DNA of 35,547 bases from Flavobacteriales bacterium UBA720 (lineage in GTDB: Bacteria > Bacteroidota > Bacteroidia > Flavobacteriales > Weeksellaceae), in the NCBI GenBank assembly GCA_002297505.1, contig DBLQ01000012.1, forward strand, positions 148,113 to 183,659. Direction: 5' to 3'. Made by a program: the position numbers and the translations under genes. Below are positions 21,007-28,981 of the stretch, piece after piece; position 1 is the stretch's first letter, and every line of letters starts with the position of its first letter. The notes under the pieces are model-generated. The model was given only the letters and a program-made list of their open reading frames with translations. It was not told the origin of the DNA and searched no databases.

Positions 21007-22887
21007 CTAATCTACATCTTTGTTAAGAAAACGATTTTCTCTCAACTGCATATTTCCGTTGTTATCAGATAAATACGTATTGATATTCTGGTCTGATGCA
21101 TTATTACCATCGATGGCGATGTTCTTTCTTTTGAAAGCCGGCACAGTTTCGAAAACATTCTCGTTATCCAGTTGCTGGTAGCGGGAATTGAATTCTCTCA
21201 GTTTATTTCTTCTTTCCATAGCTTTGGAAGCGTCCGGTGTTTTGTTAAAAAACGTAAATCCACTTTCTGTTTCCTGTACGGGTTCTGGTTTTCTCTCCTC
21301 AATTGCTTCCTGCTGAACTTCAGACTTGAAAGAAAAAGCGCTAGGTTCTTCTATTTTGTCCTCAACAATTTCTTTCTTTGCCTCATCCTCAGGAGCCTGA
21401 GCAGTTTCTGAAATTACCGGTTTTTCGATCACAGGAAATTCCTCGTCATCAGAACTATCGTTGATGGTAAAAGTCACTTCCACAGGCTTTTCCGTTTCAT
21501 CGCGGAAAGACGGCTTTGGCTTTTCCTCGACTTCGAAAGAAAAAGACTGCGCTTCCAGATCGACATCGTCATAAGTCTCTTCCTCGAAAGTGAAAAGGTT
21601 GTATTCCTGCTTTCCGTTGGAACTGTAATCATTTGAAAAATCCTGAAGCTCGTCATGCTCAATCACTTCCGTTTTGGATTGAGGTTCTTCTACAAGACTT
21701 TCTGCCACCGAATTGGTTGGGAACTTTGACGTTCCAAAATCATCGTCATCTTCTAACCGAAAAAAATTTTTCCCGGATTGTACTTCCGGCTTAGAATCTT
21801 CCTGGAATCTGCTTTTGAATGGCGATTCTCTGTGTGCAGAAGAACTTGGCCGGTCTTCCAAAGAATATTTGATGGTTTCCGTAACGCCGGAATGTTTTTT
21901 ATTATCATTAGAAAAACCGGTTGCAATGACCAGAACGCTCACAGCATCGCCCAATTCCTCATCAGAACCAACTCCAAAAATAATGTCTGCCGTGTTTCCA
22001 GCTTCTTTCTGAATGTGATCCATAATTACACCGATCTCATCCATGGTCACTTCAGTTGCGCCGCTTCTGATTAATAATAGAACATTTTTAGCACCCGTGA
22101 TTTTATTATCATTCAATAATGGAGAATCCAAAGCTTTTTTAACGGCTTCTTCGGCCTTGTTCTCACCGCTTGCAATTCCTGTAGACATCAATGCCGTTCC
22201 GGAATTGGCCAAGACAGACTTGGCATCACGGAAGTCAATATTGACATCAAAATAACCGGTGATTACCTCTGCCATACCTTTGGCGGCGTTGGTCAAAACT
22301 TCATCGGCTTTAGAGAATCCCTGTTTGAAACCCAAATTTCCGAATTGCTGTCTCAATTTATCATTGTTGATGACGATCAGGGAATCGACATTGTTTCTCA
22401 GTTTGTCTAAGCCCAGTTCGGCCTGCTCCAGACGTCTTTTTCCTTCAAAACTGAAAGGTACAGTCACGATCCCGACAGTAAGAATCCCCATTTCCTTCGC
22501 TACTTTTGCGATGACAGGAGCTGCGCCGGTTCCGGTTCCGCCGCCCATTCCGGCTGTGATGAAGACCATTTTGGTATTTTGTCCCATCGATGCTTTGATG
22601 TCGTCGATGCTTTCAATTGCTGCTTTTTCGCCCACTTCCGGATCGGCTCCTGCGCCCAGACCTTCCGTCATGGTGACGCCCAGCTGCACTTTGTTGGAAA
22701 CAGGATTGTTGTCCAGTGTCTGCGCATCGGTGTTGCAAATCACGAAATCGACACCATAAATTCCTTTCTCGTACATGTGCTTCAGCGCGTTATTTCCGCC
22801 GCCGCCCACGCCGATTACTTTAATAATGGAAGAATTGCCCTTCGGTAAGTCAAATGAAAATCCCTGTGTATTATTTATATTGTCCAT
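21007..22887 (-). CDS. ftsZ: Cell division protein FtsZ
   Basis: Tubulin-like GTPase that forms the Z-ring. The GTPase core (residues about 15-325) has IKVIGVGGGGNNALKHM, the tubulin signature GGGTGTGAAPVIA and the T7-loop region NVDIDFRDAKSVL. Total length is 626, against about 380 in E. coli. The extra 300 residues are a low-complexity, Glu/Asp/Ser/Phe-rich linker, as in other flavobacteria. It ends in a short conserved tail (RENRFLNKDVD) likely to bind FtsA. It follows ftsA after a 105-bp gap containing iterated repeats. ATG 22885-22887. Confidence 0.97.
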   Translation of the reverse strand: MDNINNTQGFSFDLPKGNSSIIKVIGVGGGGNNALKHMYEKGIYGVDFVICNTDAQTLDNNPVSNKVQLGVTMTEGLGAGADPEVGEKAAIESIDDIKASMGQNTKMVFITAGMGGGTGTGAAPVIAKVAKEMGILTVGIVTVPFSFEGKRRLEQAELGLDKLRNNVDSLIVINNDKLRQQFGNLGFKQGFSKADEVLTNAAKGMAEVITGYFDVNIDFRDAKSVLANSGTALMSTGIASGENKAEEAVKKALDSPLLNDNKITGAKNVLLLIRSGATEVTMDEIGVIMDHIQKEAGNTADIIFGVGSDEELGDAVSVLVIATGFSNDNKKHSGVTETIKYSLEDRPSSSAHRESPFKSRFQEDSKPEVQSGKNFFRLEDDDDFGTSKFPTNSVAESLVEEPQSKTEVIEHDELQDFSNDYSSNGKQEYNLFTFEEETYDDVDLEAQSFSFEVEEKPKPSFRDETEKPVEVTFTINDSSDDEEFPVIEKPVISETAQAPEDEAKKEIVEDKIEEPSAFSFKSEVQQEAIEERKPEPVQETESGFTFFNKTPDASKAMERRNKLREFNSRYQQLDNENVFETVPAFKRKNIAIDGNNASDQNINTYLSDNNGNMQLRENRFLNKDVD

Positions 22888-22904
22888 AGTATTTTATTTT
22901 TTCA

Positions 22905-22987
22905 AATTTTGTTAAATCGTTAAATCGCTGATTTGCAAATTTTCTTTTGCTGCCTTTACGATTCCACGATTCCACGATTTTACAATT
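22905..22987. repeat. Iterated AT-rich inverted repeat between ftsA and ftsZ
   Basis: Left: TTGTTAAATCGTTAAATCG (22910-22928). Right: CGATTCCACGATTCCACGAT with TTTACAATT (22959-22987), which is the left arm's reverse complement in degenerate form. Words of 8-9 bp repeat within each arm. Confidence 0.5.
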
Positions 22988-22992
22988 ATTAA

Positions 22993-24369
22993 TTACTCTT
23001 CTACTTCCTCAAAGAATTTTTTTACTTTATCCAAAATTGACTGCCCGAATGTCGGTTTGTTTCTTCTGACTTCCTCTTTTGGTTTTGCAGGCTGCTCCAG
23101 CGTTTGCTGCACAGGCTGTTCCGTAACTGCAACAGGCTGAGAAACAGGCTCTGTTTTTGCAACGGCCTCCTCAATTATTTCTTCTTCGGTAGCGTTAATT
23201 TTTTTATCCCGGATTTTAAGACTTTCCATCAACAGACCGATGGATGTTGCAAATTCGGGTCCTTTAAGATACTGATTTTTATCGTTCGCCACATATTCAT
23301 TGGCAAATCCGATTCTGCTGTCGAAACCTGTGGTATAATTGGCCAGCTGACGGAGGTTTCTTAAGTTGGAACCACCGCCGGTCAAAACGATACCTGCAAT
23401 CAGCTTTTTCTTCTGTTCGAAAGCGCCGTAACCTTTTAGTTCGGTATTGACCATTTCTAAAATCTCTTCAACTCTTGCATTGATAATCTGCGCCAAAACT
23501 TTCAAAGAAATTTCCTTGTCCGGACGGCCGTGTAATCCTGGAATGGTGACATACGTGCTGTCTTTTTCCAATTCCGGAACAGACGATCCGAACTTCACTT
23601 TCAGTTGTTCTGCGTGCTTCTCAATAATGGAGCAGCCTTCCTTAATATCATCAGTGATAATGCCGCCACCGTAAGGAATCACGCAGGTATGACGAATGAT
23701 GTTGTCTTTGAAAATCGCGATATCCGTAGTTCCACCACCAATATCAACAATCGCAACACCTGCTTCTTTTTCTTCTTTTGTAAGAACCGCTTCGGACGAT
23801 GCCAAAGGTTCTAATGTCAAGGCTTCCATTTCCAGACCAGCTTCACGGACGCATCTCGCAATGTTTCTGATAGAACCCATTTGTCCCACCACCACATGGA
23901 AATTGGCTTCTAACCTTTTGCCGTGCATCCCGATTGGTTCCTGGATTTCACCTTCAGAATCGACCTTGTATTCCTGAGGCAAAACGTGGATGATTTCTTC
24001 GCCAGGCAACATTACCAATTTCTTCACCTGGTCTTTTAGTTTTTCGATATCATCTTCTGTGATGTATCTGTCCGGATGCTCCCTCATGATGTAATCCGAA
24101 TGCTGGAGAGAACGGATGTGTTTTCCGGCAATCCCTACAGTTACCTTATGGATAGGAACGCCCGCGCTGGACTGCGCTTCCGCCACTGCAGTTTTGATTG
24201 AATTGATGGTTTGGGAAATGTTGTTCACGATTCCTTTGTGAACACCAAGACTTTTAGCCTTCCCAACACCCAGGATTTCGATTTTCCCGTGAGCGTTTCG
24301 TCTGCCGACAATGGCGACAATCTTAGTTGTCCCAATGTCCAGACCTACTGAATACTCTTGATTTTCCAT
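22993..24369 (-). CDS. ftsA: Cell division protein FtsA
   Basis: Actin-like ATPase that anchors FtsZ to the membrane. The 458-residue protein starts YSVGLDIGTTKIVAIVG (phosphate-1 loop). It has the SHS2 region about 85-170, VAIVDIGGGTTDIAIF as phosphate 2 near residue 205 and IVLTGGGSNLRNLRQLA as the adenosine motif near residue 330. A Pro/Glu/Val-rich linker (about 395-440) leads to the C-terminal amphipathic membrane-targeting helix GQSILDKVKKFFEEV. Part of the ftsQ-ftsA-ftsZ run. ATG 24367-24369. Confidence 0.97.
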   Translation of the reverse strand: MENQEYSVGLDIGTTKIVAIVGRRNAHGKIEILGVGKAKSLGVHKGIVNNISQTINSIKTAVAEAQSSAGVPIHKVTVGIAGKHIRSLQHSDYIMREHPDRYITEDDIEKLKDQVKKLVMLPGEEIIHVLPQEYKVDSEGEIQEPIGMHGKRLEANFHVVVGQMGSIRNIARCVREAGLEMEALTLEPLASSEAVLTKEEKEAGVAIVDIGGGTTDIAIFKDNIIRHTCVIPYGGGIITDDIKEGCSIIEKHAEQLKVKFGSSVPELEKDSTYVTIPGLHGRPDKEISLKVLAQIINARVEEILEMVNTELKGYGAFEQKKKLIAGIVLTGGGSNLRNLRQLANYTTGFDSRIGFANEYVANDKNQYLKGPEFATSIGLLMESLKIRDKKINATEEEIIEEAVAKTEPVSQPVAVTEQPVQQTLEQPAKPKEEVRRNKPTFGQSILDKVKKFFEEVEE

Positions 24370-24401
24370 TATATGCTCGATTTGATTTTTTATTTTTAAT
24401 C

Positions 24402-24461
24402 GTAGGGTTTAAAGCCTACTATATTTATTTCTACATTCTTCATAAGGTTGAAACCCTATGC
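24402..24461. repeat. Two small hairpins between ftsQ and ftsA
   Basis: GTAGG-gtttaaag-CCTAC (24402-24419) and CATAAGGTTGAAACCCTATGC (shown here in lower detail at 24441-24461) lie 21 bp apart. The second matches 30231-30250 in 18 of about 20 positions, so the same repeat family sits at two dcw junctions. A GC-rich GTCCCCGTGGGAC palindrome follows at 24475-24487. Confidence 0.6.
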
Positions 24462-24489
24462 TGCAATATTTGTCGTCCCCGTGGGACTA

Positions 24490-25503
24490 TTATTCTACTA
24501 CTACTTTTGCTTTTTTCTTTTTGTCACTGGTTTTGGAAGTGGTTTCCTTTTTCTTGGTCACAGTTTTTTTGACTTCCGGTTTCTTCTCGACTTTTTTCGG
24601 TTTTGAAGATTCCGTTTGTTTCGATTCCGGTTTTTTAACTTCCTTCTTCGGTTCCGATCTTTTAATTTCTTTCTTGATTTCTGGTTTAGTTTCCGGCTTT
24701 TTGACTTCTGTCTTCTGACTTGCAGCTTCTGATTTTAACTCAATTTTTGGTGCATTTCTCAGAATACTATCGTTTTCTTTGAAGTAAGGATTCAGAGTGG
24801 TTACGATCTGATTGTTGTACTTAACCGAAATCTTTTTATACTTCTCGGGATTCTGATACACCAGATATTTTTCCACAAACGTTTTAAAACCTTTGACTTT
24901 AAAATCAATATTATCCAGATCTCCAATTTCTACTTTGTAATGGCCATCGCTGGTGAGGAGATTGTAATCGCCCTTTTGCTTGGAGATGCCGACAAAATAT
25001 TTTTTGCTGAAATCATCTGTGTCAATTTTCTCAACCAGTTGGCCAAGTGACTGATATTCCGAAGCGGCAACATTGCCGGTCACCAGCATACATGGATAAG
25101 AAAAGTTTCTGGAAATCGGGAATTCGACGCCTTTTTCATCCACATAAAAATCCTTTCCGTTTTTATTTAATCTGAAAATCGGAACTCTTTGTCTGATATC
25201 GACATTCAGATTCCCGTTCAGGTTCATATAAACGTTGGCACTATCAACAAATGGAATCTCATTAATCTTCTGCTCCAGTTCCGGAATCTTGACGTCACCA
25301 ATCTTCTTCGTCGGATTGAATTGCTTTACCAATTCTTTGATGTCCTTTTCATCCACAAAATAAACCGGTGTTTTCCCTTGGCTCATATTGATAGACACAT
25401 TCTCCATCTTAGCGTTGTTGAAACGCTTCAACGAGAAACTGAGCAGAAATCCAAAAAGGACCACTGTTACCAATATCTTCAATATTCTCCACTTATTTTT
25501 CAT
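24490..25503 (-). CDS. ftsQ: Cell division protein FtsQ/DivIB-like
   Basis: Bitopic inner-membrane divisome protein. 337 residues: short cytoplasmic N-terminus, one membrane helix (ILKILVTVVLFGFLLSF, about residues 8-24) and a POTRA-like region (about 40-110, with KIPELEQKINEIPFVDSANVYMN). A beta domain follows (DIRQRVPIFRL; YVDEKGVEFPISRNF). The last 95 or so residues (from about 243) are a Lys/Glu/Pro/Thr-rich tail of tandem KKPE, KPE and KKVEKKP words, which would lie in the periplasm. ATG 25501-25503 is the only sensible start. Placed before ftsA as expected. Confidence 0.92.
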   Translation of the reverse strand: MKNKWRILKILVTVVLFGFLLSFSLKRFNNAKMENVSINMSQGKTPVYFVDEKDIKELVKQFNPTKKIGDVKIPELEQKINEIPFVDSANVYMNLNGNLNVDIRQRVPIFRLNKNGKDFYVDEKGVEFPISRNFSYPCMLVTGNVAASEYQSLGQLVEKIDTDDFSKKYFVGISKQKGDYNLLTSDGHYKVEIGDLDNIDFKVKGFKTFVEKYLVYQNPEKYKKISVKYNNQIVTTLNPYFKENDSILRNAPKIELKSEAASQKTEVKKPETKPEIKKEIKRSEPKKEVKKPESKQTESSKPKKVEKKPEVKKTVTKKKETTSKTSDKKKKAKVVVE

Positions 25504-25512
25504 TCCTATTTT

Positions 25513-25586
25513 TTAACGCAACGAGCGCTAAGTCTTTTTTTACATTAATGCTGATTATTTTTCGTTCGCAAGGGCGCTTTGCTCAG
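25513..25586. repeat. GC-richer inverted repeat upstream of ftsQ
   Basis: AACGCAACGAGCGCTAAG (25515-25532) and its degenerate inverse CGTTCGCAAGGGCGCTTTGC (25563-25582). Looks like a small palindromic intergenic element (REP/MITE class). Confidence 0.5.
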
Positions 25587-25618
25587 CTATTTTATAATTT
25601 AAACCAATCTATAATTTC

Positions 25619-25924
25619 TTATCTCAAAATAGATTTAACTTTATTAAAATCTTCATTTAAAAAAATTTTATACAGAGCTATAATTTCTTCAATGCTTTCA
25701 AACTTTTTTTTAAATTGTACGTCATTATTATCTTCGAAAACTCCTATTATTTCAAAATTTTTATTCATTTCTAATATGTTTTCATCATTAATAGTAATAC
25801 TTACCCAAAAAGCACCGTGCTCATCATCCATTTCAAGAGTCTCGCTAATAGCAATTTTAACATCATCTATTTTGACATTATCAATAGCATCACTCCACGC
25901 TCTTTGTAAGTAATTTTCTGACAT
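25619..25924 (-). CDS. Small acidic protein of unknown function between murC and ftsQ
   Basis: A 101-residue protein I do not recognise. It has an N-terminal helix (MSENYLQRAWSDAIDNV), then alternating beta-like strands (AIGETL-type segment, GAFWVSITINDENI, FEIIGVF) and a C-terminal helical pair (SIEEIIALYKIFLNEDF). No signal peptide. It is more AT-rich than the flanking dcw genes and is not part of the usual murC-ftsQ junction. Its ATG (25922-25924) lies 3 bp after the murC stop, so it can be co-translated. Size, acidity and AT content are like immunity proteins, but nothing shows a toxin partner here. Confidence 0.7.
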   Translation of the reverse strand: MSENYLQRAWSDAIDNVKIDDVKIAISETLEMDDEHGAFWVSITINDENILEMNKNFEIIGVFEDNNDVQFKKKFESIEEIIALYKIFLNEDFNKVKSILR

Positions 25925-25927
25925 AAT

Positions 25928-27289
25928 CTAACTTTCGCTTTTTAGCCATTCCATAATCGGGTCATAAAGTGTATCAATATTTCCCGCGCCGACTGTCAAT
26001 AAAATATCAAAGTCTTTTTCTTTTATTTTTTCAAAAGTCTCCTGCAATGTGCAGACTTCTTTGTTTTCTGTTTCAATTTTTTCTGCTAACCAAGTTGATG
26101 TGATGCCTTCAAAATTTTCCTGAAGTTCTCTCGCCGGATAAATATCGAGCAACAACAAATCGTTTCCGTTTTCCAGACTTCTTGCGAAATCTTCTGCAAA
26201 ATCTCTCGTTCTGCTGAAAAGATGAGGCTGGAAAACCACCAACAATTTCTTGGCAGGATAAAAAGTTTTAATCGAACCAATTACTGCATTCAATTCCGTT
26301 GGATGATGTGCATAATCGTCGATATAGATTTTTCCGTTATCGAATATATGTTTGGTGTATCTCCTCTTGATGCCTTTGAAATTGGCGATTGCTTTTTTCA
26401 AAGTTTCAAAATCGACACCCAAATTGCTCAAAATTGCCAAAGCCACTGTTGCATTCTCCACGTTATGAATTCCCGGAATTTCCCAAACGAAATCTTCAAT
26501 TTCCTGTGTTGGCGTATGAAAATCGAAGTAGATTTTATCGTGATCCATTCTCAGATTATCGGAATAATAATCCGCTTCCTCGTTCACAGCATATGTTAGA
26601 TGTTCTCTTCCAATAGCGATTCCTTTTCTCACAAACAATTGATTGTCATTTGGAACCAAACCTGCAAATTGCCGGAAACCATCTTCAATCTGAACCCTGT
26701 CGCCATAAATATCCAAATGGTCTGCGTCAATCGAAGTTACAACCGCCCAATCCGGAGAAAGGTTGAGGAAACTTCTGTCGTATTCATCCGCTTCAACTAC
26801 GGAAAACTGGTTGCCATTGTAGTCAAAATTCGATTTGAAGTTTTCAGAAATTCCACCTAAAAATGCAGATGAGGGGAGATTCGCTTCTTTGCACAAATGG
26901 GCAATCAAAGTAGAAGTTGTGGTCTTTCCGTGCGTTCCTGCAACAGCGATACAATCTGTATTTTCGGTAATCAATCCCAAAACTTTGGCGCGTTTCAGGA
27001 TAACGAAACCTTCGCTCGTAAAATAATCCAGAATTGATAATTTTTTGATGGCCGGCGTGTAAATCACCAATGTTGACTCTTTGTCAAACGCCACTATTTT
27101 TTCATCAATCACATCCTCAAAAGAAATATCGATGCCTTCAAAACCAAGCTGGGACGTCAGTTTCGTAGGCGTTTTGTCATAACCCAAAACATTTTTGCCG
27201 TTGGCGTGGAAATACCGCGCCAGCGCACTCATCCCAATCCCACCGATGCCGATGAAATAGAAGTTTTGATATTGATTTAAGATGCTCAT
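25928..27289 (-). CDS. murC: UDP-N-acetylmuramate-L-alanine ligase
   Basis: Adds L-Ala to UDP-MurNAc, the first peptide step of peptidoglycan synthesis. The 453-residue protein has the N-terminal Rossmann segment FIGIGGIGMSALARYFHANG, the Mur P-loop VAGTHGKTTTSTLIAHL at about residues 116-132, VVEADEYDRSFL, the conserved HNVENATVAL, and the C-terminal domain with YIDDYAHHPTE and VFQPHLFSRT. All are Mur-ligase hallmarks, and DDYAHHPTE identifies MurC. Cytoplasmic. ATG 27287-27289, 7 bp after the lipoprotein gene. Confidence 0.97.
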   Translation of the reverse strand: MSILNQYQNFYFIGIGGIGMSALARYFHANGKNVLGYDKTPTKLTSQLGFEGIDISFEDVIDEKIVAFDKESTLVIYTPAIKKLSILDYFTSEGFVILKRAKVLGLITENTDCIAVAGTHGKTTTSTLIAHLCKEANLPSSAFLGGISENFKSNFDYNGNQFSVVEADEYDRSFLNLSPDWAVVTSIDADHLDIYGDRVQIEDGFRQFAGLVPNDNQLFVRKGIAIGREHLTYAVNEEADYYSDNLRMDHDKIYFDFHTPTQEIEDFVWEIPGIHNVENATVALAILSNLGVDFETLKKAIANFKGIKRRYTKHIFDNGKIYIDDYAHHPTELNAVIGSIKTFYPAKKLLVVFQPHLFSRTRDFAEDFARSLENGNDLLLLDIYPARELQENFEGITSTWLAEKIETENKEVCTLQETFEKIKEKDFDILLTVGAGNIDTLYDPIMEWLKSES

Positions 27290-27296
27290 TTAATTC

Positions 27297-27758
27297 TTAT
27301 CTTTTTGACTTTGACGCCCTGTATTTTGGAATGCTGATTCGCTCCAGCATATTATTATCTCTGTAAATATTAACTCTCACTGCCTGAACACTGTCGCTTT
27401 TGGAAGCTTTGGCCTTGAAAATAAAGTAATCCAAAAAATCCTTCGGCGAATAGTTGGATTTGGCTTCGCTCAGTTCTCCCACGGTAATTGTGCCGTAGCG
27501 GTTGTTATAATACTCACAGCTTTTTTTAAAATTTTCCGGACTCAATCTGTTCTGCATATTGACATCCATCCTATAACCTTGAAACTCGGAATAATCCTGC
27601 TTCTCGCACTTGGCAAAATACGTTGTTGCAAAGTCTTTCACTAATTTGATCCGTTCTGCACTTCTGGCTTTACCCTTCAGGTCAGGTCGATATTTTGATG
27701 TGCAGGAAACCGTCATCAACATCGAAAAAACCATTGCTAAAATATATAAAGGCCTCAT
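27297..27758 (-). CDS. Small lipoprotein of unknown function between murG and murC
   Basis: A 153-residue protein with a lipoprotein signal (MRPLYILAMVFSMLMTVSC, Cys 19 as the lipidated residue). No family recognised. The mature part is basic (KYRPDLKGKARSAERIKLVKDF), has FQGYRMDVNMQNRLSPENF in the middle and a final beta-like VRVNIYRDNNMLERISI with a Lys/Arg-rich end. It overlaps the murG stop by one base (27758), so it is co-transcribed and likely coupled with murG and murC. An envelope role connected with wall synthesis is a fair guess from position only. Confidence 0.8.
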   Translation of the reverse strand: MRPLYILAMVFSMLMTVSCTSKYRPDLKGKARSAERIKLVKDFATTYFAKCEKQDYSEFQGYRMDVNMQNRLSPENFKKSCEYYNNRYGTITVGELSEAKSNYSPKDFLDYFIFKAKASKSDSVQAVRVNIYRDNNMLERISIPKYRASKSKR

Positions 27759-28921
27759 TATTTAATCACTTTAAAAATCTCATCCACAATACCTTCCGCC
27801 GCTTTTGGCTTGGCGAAGAGCTCTAAATTCGTTGACATTTCTTTTCTCAAATTTTCGTTCTCACAGATTATTGAAAGCGTGTTCCAGAATTTGTTCTTCA
27901 TCTCAGAATCTTTGACCATTCTCGCCGCATTTTTCTCAACCAGAGTCAAGGCATTTTTGGTTTGATGGTCTTCTGCTGCAAACGGAAACGGAACCAGCAA
28001 AACCGGCTTCTTCGCAACCGCTAATTCTGAAATTGCAATGGCTCCGGCTCTGGAAACAATAACATCCGCCGCGGAATAAGCCAAAGCCATATCAGAGATG
28101 AATTCCTTAATTTGGATTTGGTTGTTGGCTGTTGGTTGTTGGTTGTCAGATTTTCCATCCACCAACAGCTGACAACTATCAACTATATTTTTAAAATCCG
28201 TTTTTCCAGTCTGCCAGATGAGCTGATAATCTTTCTCTTTCAGTTTCTCAAAATTCTCTTTCCAGCCGTTGTTCAGAGTTCTGGAACCGAGCGAACCTCC
28301 GACAGAAAGAATCGTTAATTTATTTTTATCTAAGCCTAATTTTTCCTTCGCCAAATCTTTATCAATCAAATCTGTGATGATATTCTGACGAATCGGATTT
28401 CCCAAGAAATACGTTTTCGTTCCGTGGAAAAATCTATCCATATCTGGATAGGCTGTGAAAACGGCTTTCGCTTTTTTTGCATTGAAAACATTGGTTTTCC
28501 CCGGCAAAGAATTCTGTTCCTGAATAAAGGTCGGAATTCCTATTTTCGCAGCAATGTACAAAGCCGGTCCGCTCGCAAAGCCACCTGTTCCAATCGCAAA
28601 ATCCGGTTTGAAATCTTTGATGATTGTCTTAGCTTTCATCAGACTGGAAATGATTTTGAACGGCAACCCGATATTCTTCATAAGATTACCTCTGTCGAAT
28701 CCGGCGATGTTCAATCCTTCGATTTTGAATCCGGCCTGAGGCACCTTTTCCATTTCCATTTTTCCATTGGCACCAATGAACAAAAACTCGGCGTCGGGAA
28801 ATCTCTTTTGGATTTCCTGAGCAATCGCCACCGCAGGAAAGATGTGTCCACCTGTTCCGCCGCCGCTGAGTAAAACGCGGATTGCTTTTGGCTTTTGGCT
28901 ATTTGCTGAATGGTTGTTCAT
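27758..28921 (-). CDS. murG: MurG glycosyltransferase (lipid II synthase) with an inserted repeat
   Basis: Transfers GlcNAc from UDP-GlcNAc to lipid I on the inner face of the membrane. At 387 residues it is about 22-25 longer than typical flavobacterial MurG. Motifs: LLSGGGTGGHIFPAVAIA at about 17-34, GTGGFASGP, FIQEQNSLPGKTN, GGSLGSRTLNN, and the donor-site SRAGAIAISELAVAKKP. Between WQTGKTDFKN and IQIKEF about 22 residues (rich in Gln, Asn and Asp, e.g. DNQQPTANNQ) are encoded by a degenerate inverted repeat (28118-28187) like those in intergenic regions. The insertion keeps the frame, so the enzyme is probably active. Confidence 0.95.
   Translation of the reverse strand: MNNHSANSQKPKAIRVLLSGGGTGGHIFPAVAIAQEIQKRFPDAEFLFIGANGKMEMEKVPQAGFKIEGLNIAGFDRGNLMKNIGLPFKIISSLMKAKTIIKDFKPDFAIGTGGFASGPALYIAAKIGIPTFIQEQNSLPGKTNVFNAKKAKAVFTAYPDMDRFFHGTKTYFLGNPIRQNIITDLIDKDLAKEKLGLDKNKLTILSVGGSLGSRTLNNGWKENFEKLKEKDYQLIWQTGKTDFKNIVDSCQLLVDGKSDNQQPTANNQIQIKEFISDMALAYSAADVIVSRAGAIAISELAVAKKPVLLVPFPFAAEDHQTKNALTLVEKNAARMVKDSEMKNKFWNTLSIICENENLRKEMSTNLELFAKPKAAEGIVDEIFKVIK
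28118..28187. repeat. Palindromic GTTGTTGG-type element inside murG
   Basis: Plus strand: left arm TTGGTTGTTGGCTGTTGG with further GTTGTTGG words, then ACCAACAGCTGACAAC and TATCAACTA as the inverse arm. The length keeps the murG frame. Similar word composition at 20029-20096. Confidence 0.75.
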
Positions 28922-28981
28922 TGATTTGACTTTACTATTCGAGATCTTACTTGTTTCTTTTAAATTTTATCTTGTATCTTT

